A DNA stretch of 64,000 bases from Nodularia sp034931045 (lineage in GTDB: Bacteria; Cyanobacteriota; Cyanobacteriia; Cyanobacteriales; Nostocaceae): positions 124,001 to 188,000 of the forward strand of contig NZ_JAYGHH010000002.1 of assembly GCF_034931045.1 (NCBI RefSeq), in the 5' to 3' direction. The position numbers and the translations under genes are program-made. Below, piece by piece: positions 8,736-18,557 of this stretch (the stretch's first letter is position 1; each line of letters starts with the position of its first letter). The notes below the pieces were generated by a model, which was not told the origin of the DNA, ran no database searches, and worked only from the letters and a program-made list of their open reading frames with translations.

Positions 8736-10934
8736 ATGACTGAATTTACTAAAACTCTTTGTCCTTACTGTGGTGTGGGCTGTGGACTGGAGGTTTCACC
8801 ACCGGCACAATTGGCAAAAGCAACTAATCGAGATAGTCAAGGAAATCCAATTTGGCGAGTACGAGGTGATAAGGCTCATCCGTCAAGTAAAGGCATGGTT
8901 TGTGTTAAGGGTGCAACTATCGCTGAATCTTTAGATAAAAATAGATTACATTACCCCATGATGCGGGATTCTTTACATCAGGAGTTCCGCAGAGTTAGTT
9001 GGGATGAAGTTTTTAATATTATTACGCAACGTATCCAAATAATCCGCAGTCACCAAGGTTCTGAAGCTATTTGTATGTATGGTTCTGGTCAGTTTCAAAC
9101 TGAGGATTACTATATAGCTCAGAAACTTCTTAAAGGATGTCTGGGTACTAATAATTTTGATGCCAATTCACGTTTATGTATGTCTAGTGCTGTGTCTGGA
9201 TATATTCAAAGTTTTGGCTCAGATGGACCTCCTTGCTGTTATGAAGATTTAGATTTAACTGATTGTGCATTTCTAATTGGTACGAATACGGCGGAATGTC
9301 ACCCCATTGTTTTTAATAGGTTGGTAAAACATCATAAAAAAAATCGCCACGTCAAAATGATTGTGGTCGATCCTCGCCGCACACCAACGGCTGAAGCTGC
9401 TGATTTACATTTAGCTATTCGTCCTGGTACAGATATTGATTTGATGAATGGGATGGCTCATTTATTGATGCGTTGGAATTATATTGATATCGGTTTTATT
9501 GATGATTGCACCAACAATTTTTCAGAATACGCTGAGGTGATTCGTCATTACACTCCAGAAGTGGCGGCGCGTCAATGTGGTATCAGTATTGAAGATTTAG
9601 AAACCGCAGCCCGGTACTGGGGCGAATCTCAACGGGTGCTTTCTCTGTGGTCGATGGGTGTCAATCAATCCAGTGAAGGGACGGCGAAGGTCAGAACTAT
9701 CATTAATCTGCATTTAATGACTGGACAAGTTGGTAAGCCTGGGGCGGGGCCTTTTTCTCTCACAGGCCAGCCAAATGCAATGGGAGGACGGGAAGCTGGG
9801 GGTTTGGCGCATTTGTTACCCGGTTATCGTTTGGTAAAAAATCCCCAACATCGTGCGGAAGTTGAGCAGTTTTGGGGATTAGAACCTGGGCAAATTTCAC
9901 CTACTCCCGGTTTAACTGCTTGGGATATGATTACTGGTTTGGAAAATGACGCTGTGGGTTTATTGTGGATTGCGGCGACTAATCCGGCTGTGAGTATGCC
10001 AGATTTAGAAAGAACTAAAAAGGCTTTATGGCGATCGCCTTTAACAATTTACCAAGATTCATATTATCCCACAGAAACTTCTGCTTACGCTCATATTCTT
10101 TTACCCGCCGCCCAGTGGAGTGAAAAAACTGGCGTGATGACCAATTCTGAAAGAACGGTGACTTTGTGTCCAGCCTTCCGCCAACCGCCCAGAGAAGCCA
10201 AAGCCGACTGGGAAATTTTCGCGGAAGTGGGGCGCAGGTTGGGTTTTGAGAAAGAATTTGCTTTTGTTAACTCATCTCAAGTTTATGCCGAGTTTGTGCA
10301 ATTGACAGGCGATCGCCTCTGCGATATGACTGGTATTAGTCACGAACAATTACAAATAAACGGCCCCACTCAATGGCCTCATCCAGAGAAAAATGTTGAG
10401 TTGTCTTTCACTCAGCACTCAAAACGCCTTTATACAGATTTACGCTTCCCCACACCAGACGGACGCGCCCAATTTGGGGCATATTACTCTAAAGGTTTAG
10501 CAGAACCACCAGATCCTAATTATCCTTTTGTCTTGACAACTGGGCGACTTTATGGGCATTGGCACACGCAAACGCGCACCGGACATATTGAAAAAATCCG
10601 CAAAATGCACCCAGAACCATTTATTGAAATTCATCCCCGTGATGCTGCTAAGTTAGAAATTACAGACAATCAAATAATAGAAGTGCGATCGCGTCGGGGT
10701 AAAACGAAATTTCCTGCTAAAATTACCAAAGCGATCGCACCAGGTACAGTATTTATCCCCATGCACTGGGGGGCTTTATGGGCAGATGATGCCGAAGCCA
10801 ACACCCTCACCCATCCTGAAGCTTGCCCAGATTCACTCCAACCAGAATTAAAAGCCTGTGCTGTACAACTAACCCCAATCAATGCAGAATTACTACCAGA
10901 ACCGCATCAACTACAAAGCTCAAATCACTCGTGA
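8736..10934 (+). CDS. narB: Ferredoxin-dependent assimilatory nitrate reductase
   Basis: 732 residues, full length for the cyanobacterial enzyme. It reduces nitrate to nitrite using ferredoxin. The [4Fe-4S] cluster ligands are Cys9, Cys12 and Cys16 (CPYCGVGCG) plus Cys56 (GMVCVKG). The bis-MGD molybdopterin oxidoreductase body follows (GTNTAECHP, GMGV-type loop, GQPNAMGGREAGG), and the C-terminal dinucleotide-binding domain contains TGRLYGHWHTQTRTG and MHWGALW. It is last in the nirA-nrtABCD-narB operon. Its 3' end overlaps that of convergent trxB by 10 bases. In Synechococcus activity needs NarM, encoded here at 15929. Confidence 0.97.
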   Translation: MTEFTKTLCPYCGVGCGLEVSPPAQLAKATNRDSQGNPIWRVRGDKAHPSSKGMVCVKGATIAESLDKNRLHYPMMRDSLHQEFRRVSWDEVFNIITQRIQIIRSHQGSEAICMYGSGQFQTEDYYIAQKLLKGCLGTNNFDANSRLCMSSAVSGYIQSFGSDGPPCCYEDLDLTDCAFLIGTNTAECHPIVFNRLVKHHKKNRHVKMIVVDPRRTPTAEAADLHLAIRPGTDIDLMNGMAHLLMRWNYIDIGFIDDCTNNFSEYAEVIRHYTPEVAARQCGISIEDLETAARYWGESQRVLSLWSMGVNQSSEGTAKVRTIINLHLMTGQVGKPGAGPFSLTGQPNAMGGREAGGLAHLLPGYRLVKNPQHRAEVEQFWGLEPGQISPTPGLTAWDMITGLENDAVGLLWIAATNPAVSMPDLERTKKALWRSPLTIYQDSYYPTETSAYAHILLPAAQWSEKTGVMTNSERTVTLCPAFRQPPREAKADWEIFAEVGRRLGFEKEFAFVNSSQVYAEFVQLTGDRLCDMTGISHEQLQINGPTQWPHPEKNVELSFTQHSKRLYTDLRFPTPDGRAQFGAYYSKGLAEPPDPNYPFVLTTGRLYGHWHTQTRTGHIEKIRKMHPEPFIEIHPRDAAKLEITDNQIIEVRSRRGKTKFPAKITKAIAPGTVFIPMHWGALWADDAEANTLTHPEACPDSLQPELKACAVQLTPINAELLPEPHQLQSSNHS

Positions 10935-11920
10935 GAATTAGCTAACTTCCCCCATTTATCAGCCTGGGAAACTGAAACTTGATTTTGGGACTCTAGCCAG
11001 CGTTCAGCATCAATAGCCGCCATACAGCCAGTTCCTACAGCAGTCGCGGCTTGTCGATATACATGGTCTTGAGCGTCACCACTGGCAAATACACCAGTAA
11101 CATTTGTATATGTTGAACCAGGAAGGGTGCGGATATATCCTTTCTCATCCATGTCCAGCCATCCCTGAAAAATTTTTGTATTTGGCTGATAACCAATGGC
11201 GACAAATAAACCCGCTACAGGTAGAGTATATGTCTGTTTAGTTTCTATATTTTTTAGCAGTAATCCTTCTACTTCCTCTTCTCCCAAAATATCTTCGACT
11301 AATGTATTCCAAATAAAGCTGATATTTTCTTTGGCAAAAGCACGCTCCTGTAAAATTTTAGAAGCACGCAGTCTTTCTCGTCGGTGAATAACATAAACCT
11401 TGGCACAAAAGCGTGTCAAGAAGATAGCATCTTCTATCGCCGTATCCCCACCACCAACAATTGCAACTTCCTGTTCTTGGAAAAAAGCCGCATCACAAGT
11501 GGCGCAGGATGACACACCATGACCCAGTAGCCTTTTTTCATTTTCCAAACCCAGATATTTGGGACTAGCACCAGTAGCGATAATTACAGCATCAGCCAAC
11601 AAGCTTTTTTCATCATCCAAGATGAGGTGAAATGGTCGCTGTGAAAAATCTACAGATGTAATCATGCCATGACGCAATTCTGTACCAAAGCGGACTGCTT
11701 GCGTTTCAAAATGCTGCATTAATTCAGGGCCAAGAATCCCATTAACAAAGCCTGGATAGTTTTCCACCTCTGTAGTAGTAGCAAGTTGACCCCCCGGTTC
11801 AAGTCCTATAATTACGAGTGGTTTCAGGTTAGCCCGTGCTGTATATATAGCAGCAGTCAACCCCGCCGAACCAGCACCGATAATAATCACTTGACGATGC
11901 TCGGAATTCACAAGATTCAT
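10925..11920 (-). CDS. trxB: Thioredoxin reductase (NADPH, low-molecular-weight type)
   Basis: The open frame extends to a TTG at 11941, but the ATG at 11920 is the better start: a GGGAG motif lies 14 bases upstream of it and overlaps that TTG. This gives 331 residues. An N-terminal FAD-binding GAGSAG motif, the redox pair CATC (SSCATCDAAFF), an NADPH-binding GGGDTA motif and a C-terminal FAD motif GVFASGDAQD are in the usual order. It should transfer electrons from NADPH to a thioredoxin. It has no fused thioredoxin, so it is not NTRC. A related flavoprotein using another donor cannot be excluded. It converges on narB with a 10-base overlap. Confidence 0.9.
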   Translation of the reverse strand: MNLVNSEHRQVIIIGAGSAGLTAAIYTARANLKPLVIIGLEPGGQLATTTEVENYPGFVNGILGPELMQHFETQAVRFGTELRHGMITSVDFSQRPFHLILDDEKSLLADAVIIATGASPKYLGLENEKRLLGHGVSSCATCDAAFFQEQEVAIVGGGDTAIEDAIFLTRFCAKVYVIHRRERLRASKILQERAFAKENISFIWNTLVEDILGEEEVEGLLLKNIETKQTYTLPVAGLFVAIGYQPNTKIFQGWLDMDEKGYIRTLPGSTYTNVTGVFASGDAQDHVYRQAATAVGTGCMAAIDAERWLESQNQVSVSQADKWGKLANSHE

Positions 11921-11988
11921 TTTCTGTGTATTTTCTCCCAAGAGTTTTGAGAGTAGTTAAATTTGATGTTTATTCTGTTTAAGGGTGA

Positions 11989-12108
11989 NNNNNNNNNNNN
12001 NNNNNNNNNNNNNNNNNNNNNNNNNNNNNNNNNNNNNNNNNNNNNNNNNNNNNNNNNNNNNNNNNNNNNNNNNNNNNNNNNNNNNNNNNNNNNNNNNNNN
12101 NNNNNNNN
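11989..12108. other. Assembly gap (120 N)
   Basis: Unknown sequence between trxB and the psiE-like gene. The flanks (GTTTAAGGGTGA on the left, GTTTAAAACTATCAAC on the right) show no inverted repeat, unlike the gap at 41815. Confidence 0.99.
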
Positions 12109-12503
12109 GTTTAAAACTATCAACACTCAAAGGGCTTGACCTCCCTCCACTGCAAGACTATATAGCATCCGTGCGGAGTACTTCATACTACTTCAGATGC
12201 GACTAAAGAGTGATGCTGGTTTCTATATATATTCATGATATTTTGTCAAGCAACAATTAGAAAAATTGACCATTATTGACGATAAACGGCTTAATTGATA
12301 TATAATAGCTGGGTTCGTTATAAAACAAGATGATCAAATCTTTAAAGACTAAATTTATTAAGTCCTAATAACCTAGTCCTGCTATTTAACCTCAGAATCC
12401 CCTATTTTCTAAACAGGGAATTGTGTCAATTGTAATTCCATGTTTATATTTAGAATTGACACCAAAGAATTAAGATTGTTTTTAACCTTTTAAATTATGT
12501 CAG
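12109..12503. other. Intergenic region before the psiE-like gene
   Basis: About 395 AT-rich bases. A short pair CCCTATTTTCTAAACAGGG (12400-12418) could form a weak hairpin. No open frame and no recognisable RNA were seen. Confidence 0.4.
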
Positions 12504-12956
12504 ATGAGGCATCTATTCAGAAAAATTGGGAATCTTGCTCAGGACGAAAATTTTATGCACTTGATAGAAAATATCGAGGTGTTAGTTTCTAAAGTATTAT
12601 CACTAGCAATGGTGGCGGTAATTATAGCCGCTATCTTTGATCTAGGTGTTTACTTAGTTAATCAAATATTTACTAGTAATTATGGCGAATTCAACCAAGT
12701 ATTATTTACAATTTTTGGATTATTTTTAAACATTTTAATTGCTTTAGAGATATTAGAAAATATCACAGCTTATCTGAAAAAACACGTTGTTCATGTTGAG
12801 CTAGTTATTGTTACTTCCTTAATTGCAGTTGCCCGGAAAATTATTATTCTTGATTTAGACAAAGTGACAGGCGGTACTATAATTGGTCTAGGAGTTGCAG
12901 TTTTGTCTTTATCAATCGCTTATTGGATTATTCGTAGCAGCAATGTCAGACATTAA
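12504..12956 (+). CDS. PsiE-like (phosphate-starvation-inducible E family) membrane protein
   Basis: 150 residues. After a charged N-terminus there are four hydrophobic segments, at roughly residues 30-55, 65-90, 97-115 and 122-143. The pattern, with ENIEVLVSKVLSLAMVAVII at the first segment and HVELVIVTSLIAVARKIIIL at the third, fits the PsiE family of small four-helix inner membrane proteins. The biochemical role of the family is unknown. The start is the ATG at 12504; no clear ribosome binding site precedes it. It stands alone between an assembly gap and the CRISPR array, with no sequence link to either. Confidence 0.7.
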   Translation: MRHLFRKIGNLAQDENFMHLIENIEVLVSKVLSLAMVAVIIAAIFDLGVYLVNQIFTSNYGEFNQVLFTIFGLFLNILIALEILENITAYLKKHVVHVELVIVTSLIAVARKIIILDLDKVTGGTIIGLGVAVLSLSIAYWIIRSSNVRH

Positions 12957-13120
12957 ATAGCAATTTTATCTACCAATACCAAGATGCTCATATCTCCAAT
13001 TTCTTCGAGAAGTCGGGGATATTTCTGTTCGTAACTTATTAATTCAATCTTGTTCAATATTGATAAATAAATGTATTTTTCACATCATTGTCAAAGTCGC
13101 AACGCATATTTTTATAAATA
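12957..13120 (+). promoter_or_regulatory. Candidate CRISPR leader
   Basis: An AT-rich, non-coding stretch directly before the first repeat. The repeat as read on the plus strand ends in ATTAAAAC, resembling the 8-base 5' handle (ATTGAAAC) of many crRNAs, so transcription is expected left to right and the leader should lie here. It also contains a small palindrome, CTTCGAGAAG (13003-13012). The orientation is an inference; the alternative leader is 15607-15883. Confidence 0.4.
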
Positions 13121-15606
13121 TTTTCAATCCCTGATAGGGATTATTGGTAATTAAAACAACTAATAATATATATAATATTTAATTATATATAAGTTTCAAT
13201 CCCTGATAGGGATTATTGGTAATTAAAACATAGCGCAAAGTGCAAGACGACAAGCCCAGGATGCACAAGTTTCAATCCCTGATAGGGATTATTGGTAATT
13301 AAAACCTGGTGTAGCAGGTAAAGTGATATTTAAATCACCCTGTTTCAATCCCTGATAGGGATTATTGGTAATTAAAACTTAAATTTCATTTCACAAGCAC
13401 TCCTTGATATCTTTATAGTTTCAATCCCTGATAGGGATTATTGGTAATTAAAACGAGGCAGCGATTGATACGGCAACAGTAGCATAATTCGTTTCAATCC
13501 CTGATAGGGATTATTGGTAATTAAAACCTTACCCGCATTATCCCTAGCTACCAAGGCAGATGGGTTTCAATCCCTGATAGGGATTATTGGTAATTAAAAC
13601 TTGATTAATTCGCCATACGAATAATTGAAACCGCGTTTCAATCCCTGATAGGGATTATTGGTAATTAAAACTATCGGAGCCGATTTTTACTTGTGAGAAG
13701 AAAAGTTTCAATCCCTGATAGGGATTATTGGTAATTAAAACTTGTGATCCGTTCCCCTTCTGCCTTGCTTTTCACCAATGTTTCAATCCCTGATAGGGAT
13801 TATTGGTAATTAAAACTCTATCAGGCATTTCCCATTCAAAAGGAAGAGAGTTTCAATCCCTGATAGGGATTATTGGTAATTAAAACCAAGTCGGTATGTT
13901 CCCAGGTAGCTATGTTATTTTCGTTTCAATCCCTGATAGGGATTATTGGTAATTAAAACATACATTGTAGATGGCCGTCGCTCTGCCAGGGATGTTTCAA
14001 TCCCTGATAGGGATTATTGGTAATTAAAACTGCCCGTATGCGTATTATCTGTCAGCGATGGAGCGTTTCAATCCCTGATAGGGATTATTGGTAATTAAAA
14101 CGGATAAGCCAGGACTTTGGCTATCCCATTTTTTTAGTTTCAATCCCTGATAGGGATTATTGGTAATTAAAACCAAAGTACAGTCAAGAATAGCAAATTT
14201 CATAAAGACTTGTTTCAATCCCTGATAGGGATTATTGGTAATTAAAACTGAGTTAGCGATGGAGTACGAAAAACAGCTATATGAGTTTCAATCCCTGATA
14301 GGGATTATTGGTAATTAAAACCCTTTGACTTCTGCCCTAGCCATCTTGGTAATAAGGTTTCAATCCCTGATAGGGATTATTGGTAATTAAAACAACCAGC
14401 CCTCAAGCTGCGGCTATTATAGCTCTACGTTTCAATCCCTGATAGGGATTATTGGTAATTAAAACGCAAAGTACCCACAACGTTAGTCCTGAGTTTATGT
14501 GTTTCAATCCCTGATAGGGATTATTGGTAATTAAAACTGCACAGGTCGTTTGGTTAAGACATCGTTATCAAGTTTCAATCCCTGATAGGGATTATTGGTA
14601 ATTAAAACTTTTAATTCTAAAAGTTTGTGAAAAATATCATTGGTTTCAATCCCTGATAGGGATTATTGGTAATTAAAACGTTGTAAACTTAACACAAACT
14701 AAAGCAATGAAGATGTTTCAATCCCTGATAGGGATTATTGGTAATTAAAACGATTTTTTCTGCTAAATCTGAGGTTGGTGAAGGGGTTTCAATCCCTGAT
14801 AGGGATTATTGGTAATTAAAACGATTAAGGAGGTGCTGTTCAAATTGATATTCTCCGTTTCAATCCCTGATAGGGATTATTGGTAATTAAAACGTGAGAG
14901 ATTTTCTGCTAGGGATACCTTAAGGCAAGGGTTTCAATCCCTGATAGGGATTATTGGTAATTAAAACTCGAGGGATTCCTGGTTTTGGAGTGCGATCCAG
15001 TGGGTTTCAATCCCTGATAGGGATTATTGGTAATTAAAACATGGAGGTAAATATCTCTACACAGAAGAAATGCGGGTTTCAATCCCTGATAGGGATTATT
15101 GGTAATTAAAACCCTCTTTGCTGAGGTTGTTTTTAGCAGCTCTTTGTTTCAATCCCTGATAGGGATTATTGGTAATTAAAACTCAATACAGGGTCTTTTT
15201 TTATTGGTAGAGGCAAAGTTTCAATCCCTGATAGGGATTATTGGTAATTAAAACGTTACTTCCTCGCGCATCTCTCCCGTAAGGGGGTTTCAATCCCTGA
15301 TAGGGATTATTGGTAATTAAAACGGTTAAAGTCAAAATCTACTCCAACGATGAGCTAGTTTCAATCCCTGATAGGGATTATTGGTAATTAAAACGACCAC
15401 CGCCAAAATCCGCACGCTGTTAAAAAAGGTTTCAATCCCTGATAGGGATTATTGGTAATTAAAACTCAAATCCATCATTATTACTACTGCCGCTTTATCG
15501 TTTCAATCCCTGATAGGGATTATTGGTAATTAAAACTCTTTCGGCCTCTGGTCGCGTTGGTCACAAGATGTTTCAATCCCTGATAGGGATTATTGGTAAT
15601 TAAAAC
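13121..15606 (+). CRISPR. CRISPR array, 35 repeats of 37 bases, 34 spacers
   Basis: The repeat begins GTTTCAATCCCTGATAGGGA and ends TTATTGGTAATTAAAAC. Its 5' half holds a perfect 7-bp stem, AATCCCT/AGGGATT, with a 3-base loop. I placed 35 repeat starts, from 13121 to 15570. Spacers run from 32 to 39 bases, most of them 33 to 36, and none looked duplicated. Repeats appear identical except the first, which begins with T instead of G. Spacer 1 (13158-13192) is almost pure A/T. No cas gene lies in the 64 kb window, so the effector type cannot be read from context; a type I or III system elsewhere is the likely partner. Confidence 0.99.
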
Positions 15607-15883
15607 CGCCCGCATCTGAAAGCGTTGATATATTTGGTTTTCAAGGTTCTGTTCCGTCAATCTGAAACGAATATAGCTTTTCAGCGATTGGGTTGTCAAG
15701 AGTGACACAAGAATAAATAGCTCAAAAGCTTTCATAGTAAGAGTTTTGGAGTTTACATCAACCTCTATTTAGGTATGAGAGGGTGCAAAATCAGATGAGG
15801 TAAGGATTTCAGGTGTAAAATTGTCAATGTTCAAAAAAACACCTACTGGTTGATGCAAAACTCATTTGCAACTCTACTAAAAA
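15607..15883. other. CRISPR distal flank with a possible truncated reading frame
   Basis: On the minus strand a frame opens at 15735 with MKAFELFILVSLLTTQSL and runs about 43 codons (to about 15607) before entering the last repeat of the array. It continues through repeat sequence to 15520 by chance. The outside part has a hydrophobic start like a signal segment, but no ribosome binding site is visible, so it may be a gene fragment cut by the array or a chance frame. The remaining bases to narM show nothing else. Confidence 0.35.
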
Positions 15884-15928
15884 ATGGCGATCGCTACACC
15901 TATAATCACTAATATAATCACTAGAATT

Positions 15929-16384
15929 ATGGCAGAGTTCTTTGAATTTGAAGCGGATTTTGTAGACTCCCTACGTTGTATACCTATGCGGGTACGGTAT
16001 AAATTGGATATATGTGGTATAAAGCTGAAATTATCTCATTGGCATCAAATGACTGAAGATGAGCGTATGACTTTAGCAGAACTACCTTGCACGACGGAAA
16101 CGGAAATTCCCGTTTACCAAGACTATCTTCAGCAACTGATTTTAGAACGGACGGGAAACCCAGCAGCAAAGATACCCATTGAAGCTTATCCTTTATGGAT
16201 GGATTGTGGCAATATCCCAGGTAGTGTCCAGGAAAAAGCTCAAGAAATGGGTATGAGCCTCACATCGCCACAATGGGCAAGTTTAACCCTTTTACAGCGC
16301 TTCGCTTTAATTAAACTCAGTCGCCCAGGACATGAAAATAAAAATTTTTCTCAAGCTATGGCAGAATTTAATCTGGTGGAATAG
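15929..16384 (+). CDS. narM: Nitrate reductase-associated protein NarM
   Basis: From the ATG at 15929 the product has 151 residues and begins MAEFFEFEADFVDSLRCIPM, then VRYKLDICGIKLKLSHW, the conserved core of the NarM family. The open frame reaches an ATG at 15884, but those extra 15 residues (MAIATPIITNIITRI) are not typical of the family. In Synechococcus elongatus NarM is required for active NarB, probably for its maturation or electron transfer. It is a small soluble protein. Here it is separated from narB by trxB, the psiE-like gene and the CRISPR array, and I saw no GTA-N8-TAC site before it. Confidence 0.88.
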   Translation: MAEFFEFEADFVDSLRCIPMRVRYKLDICGIKLKLSHWHQMTEDERMTLAELPCTTETEIPVYQDYLQQLILERTGNPAAKIPIEAYPLWMDCGNIPGSVQEKAQEMGMSLTSPQWASLTLLQRFALIKLSRPGHENKNFSQAMAEFNLVE

Positions 16385-16834
16385 AGAAGTTGTCTTGATG
16401 TACAGAAAATTAAAGTCTGTAGTCAGAGTTACAATTTGTTGAAATCTCACAATCATTTAGTACTTGACGTATCATGTCTGGTAAAAAACACTTGTAGCGC
16501 ATAATTAACAATTTTGTAACTTTTCCAGTCAACTAAATGTGGTGTATAATACTATTATTTAATAATGGCTTGTGTATGAAATTACCTTTACTATATAATC
16601 CATAAAATATAACTAATATATTTGACAAATAAAGCACAGAAAATATTTTTCGTAGCTAGAATGCTTGTCATTAATGAGTTAGGCAATTTTAAATTTCAAA
16701 TCAGCAAATTTAAAGTTTCTTCGCAGTAAGTAAAGCTATAGTGTAGTTAGCAATGCTGCTGTTGGCGTGGCTCTGGTTAACTCCTAATGCCCAAGTATTT
16801 TTCATGAATTTGTTTGGAAAGACACTCTAACTAG
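16385..16834. other. narM to FHA-PrsW intergenic region
   Basis: 450 AT-rich bases with no coding frame. No repeat family from elsewhere in the window was recognised and no clear terminator follows narM. Confidence 0.5.
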
Positions 16835-18205
16835 ATGACAGGCAAAAACACAAGACATAATGCATTTCTGCGGCTAGTGTCTGGTAATGTAGCAGCTTTT
16901 GGTTCAGAATCTCGCTACTCGCTGCTAACCAGTAAAGAGGTAGTAATTGGACGCGACCCCACCTGCCAAGTTGTCTTGGATGCCATGATGTATCGGATGG
17001 TATCTCGCCGTCATGCTGTGGTTCGTCCCCTCTCCTCATCGACCGATAACAAATTTAGCTGGGTACTTTGTGATTTAAATAGTGCCAATGGTACTTTTTT
17101 AAACGGAAAATGCTTATCTGAGTGTCAGGAATTACACGCAGGCGATCGCATTTCTCTGGGTTCTGATGGACCGCAATTTATCTTTGAGTATGACTTAATC
17201 TCTCAGCCTACGGTGATGACCAAACAAGTCAAACCACTACCATCTGCTTCCAAAAATAACGGTCATACTTATTTAAAACAACCAGATTCAGTGAGTTTCA
17301 CCCAATTGTTTCCCATTATTTCCACGGGTAAGGATTTAACTCGCAAAGCTTATTTGATACCAGGGATACTTACCGTCATCTTTGTAGTGCTAATGTTTGC
17401 TACAGTCGGTAATCCCCAGGCAAATCAAGTCATAGTAGCAACTTACATAGCATCAGCTGCATATTATTTTGTTTACCAACTTTGCGGTAAACAGAAACCC
17501 TGGTGGGTGCTAATGGCCGCAGCATTGAGTACAACTCTGATTTTGCTCAGTCCTTTATTGGATTTATTTATCTTCGTGTTTCGTGTGATCTTGCCTGGTA
17601 GTTTACCTTCACCTCAAGAGCCTACCACCTTTACAGAATTACTGGTCAGAATGTTCTTTGGTGCCGGCTTGATGGAAGAATTACTCAAGGCATTACCATT
17701 AATCGGGGCATATTTTATCGGTCTAGGTTTACCCTCACCTTGGCGGGAACGCATTGGAATTTGGGAACCTTTAGATGGTATTCTCCTGGGAACTGCTTCG
17801 GCCATAGGTTTCACCCTCTTAGAAACTCTGGGACAATATGTGCCAAACATTACCCAACAGGTGGGGATTGGTGCGGCTGGTCAATTGGCGGGGTTTCAAT
17901 TGCTAATTCCGCGAATTTTAGGTTCTGTAGCTGGACACATGGCTTACAGTGGCTACCTGGGGTATTTTATCGGGTTAGCTGTCCTCAAACCCCGGATGAG
18001 TTGGCAAATTCTCTCTATTGGCTATCTGAGTGCCTCTGCCCTTCATGCTTTGTGGAATGCCACAGGCTCTATCAATGCTTTACTTTTGGTGGTGGTTGGG
18101 GTGTTGTCTTATGCCTTTTTGATGGCAGCAATTCTGAAAGCACGAGTGTTATCACCAACGCGATCGCAAAATTTTGCTACCCGCTTTATTGGTCATAATA
18201 AATAA
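16835..18205 (+). CDS. FHA domain fused to PrsW-family intramembrane protease
   Basis: 456 residues. Residues 25-120 are a forkhead-associated domain, which binds phosphothreonine peptides (VIGRDPTCQVVLD, VSRRHAVV, SANGTFLNG). From about 170 to the end there are some eight hydrophobic helices of the PrsW glutamic protease family: EELLKALPL (Glu281, Glu282), LDGILLGTASAIGFTLLET (Glu330), GHMAYSGYLGYFIG (His368) and HALWNATG (His404). These acidic and histidine residues match the family's conserved positions. PrsW of Bacillus cleaves an anti-sigma factor; the target here is unknown. The FHA domain would sit on the cytoplasmic side and could recruit phosphorylated substrates. The nearby CHAT-FHA and PP2C genes suggest a shared phospho-signalling context. 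Confidence 0.87.
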   Translation: MTGKNTRHNAFLRLVSGNVAAFGSESRYSLLTSKEVVIGRDPTCQVVLDAMMYRMVSRRHAVVRPLSSSTDNKFSWVLCDLNSANGTFLNGKCLSECQELHAGDRISLGSDGPQFIFEYDLISQPTVMTKQVKPLPSASKNNGHTYLKQPDSVSFTQLFPIISTGKDLTRKAYLIPGILTVIFVVLMFATVGNPQANQVIVATYIASAAYYFVYQLCGKQKPWWVLMAAALSTTLILLSPLLDLFIFVFRVILPGSLPSPQEPTTFTELLVRMFFGAGLMEELLKALPLIGAYFIGLGLPSPWRERIGIWEPLDGILLGTASAIGFTLLETLGQYVPNITQQVGIGAAGQLAGFQLLIPRILGSVAGHMAYSGYLGYFIGLAVLKPRMSWQILSIGYLSASALHALWNATGSINALLLVVVGVLSYAFLMAAILKARVLSPTRSQNFATRFIGHNK

Positions 18206-18340
18206 CGAACTTCCAATTTCATCAAATCTAAAATTACTCAATTACCTGAAACTGGAGCAGAAAAATCAGGAAACAACAGTGATGTTAGGTGTTTGACACT
18301 CGCCGTCAATTTATCGGGGCAAGTGTCAAACAAAATATTA

Positions 18341-18557
18341 TTTAGTGGTTGCTGAATAAATATAAAACCCAAATAAATCGAAGGTTTGAGGCTGATAAAC
18401 CTGAAAGTAGGTGCAAGGCTTCGCCCTGATCGTCAGCCGAACGGGTTTTGAAGGGTGTACCATCAAAAGTGTAAATTTTGGGTTGCATAAATCAGAAAAT
18501 TTGGGGATGACAGATAGCTGAAACTGTTCCCCCTGTTCCCTATTCCCTGTTCCCTAT
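18341..18557 (+). repeat. Dispersed MITE-like repeat, copy A
   Basis: Begins TTTAGTGGTTGCTGAATAAA and continues through AGGTTTGAGGCTGATAAACC, GGGTGTACCATCAAAAGTGT and TTTGGGGATGACAGATAGC to a run of TTCCCTAT units. Related copies lie at 24261-24428 (reverse) and 58390-58565 (same strand). Copy A ends directly at the inverted-repeat terminus that borders the gap at 18580. No transposase frame lies inside. Confidence 0.75.

Noticed and set aside
13121..15606. CRISPR array linked to a CRISPR-associated transposon or a type III-E system because of the nearby CHAT gene
   Set aside because: No tnsB/tnsC/tniQ, cas12k or gRAMP gene is present, and the CHAT protein has an FHA domain and no TPR region, so the link is not supported.
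15520..15735. 71-codon minus-strand frame ending in the CRISPR array
   Set aside because: Its last third is CRISPR repeat and spacer sequence. Only the part outside the array is kept, as a doubtful fragment.
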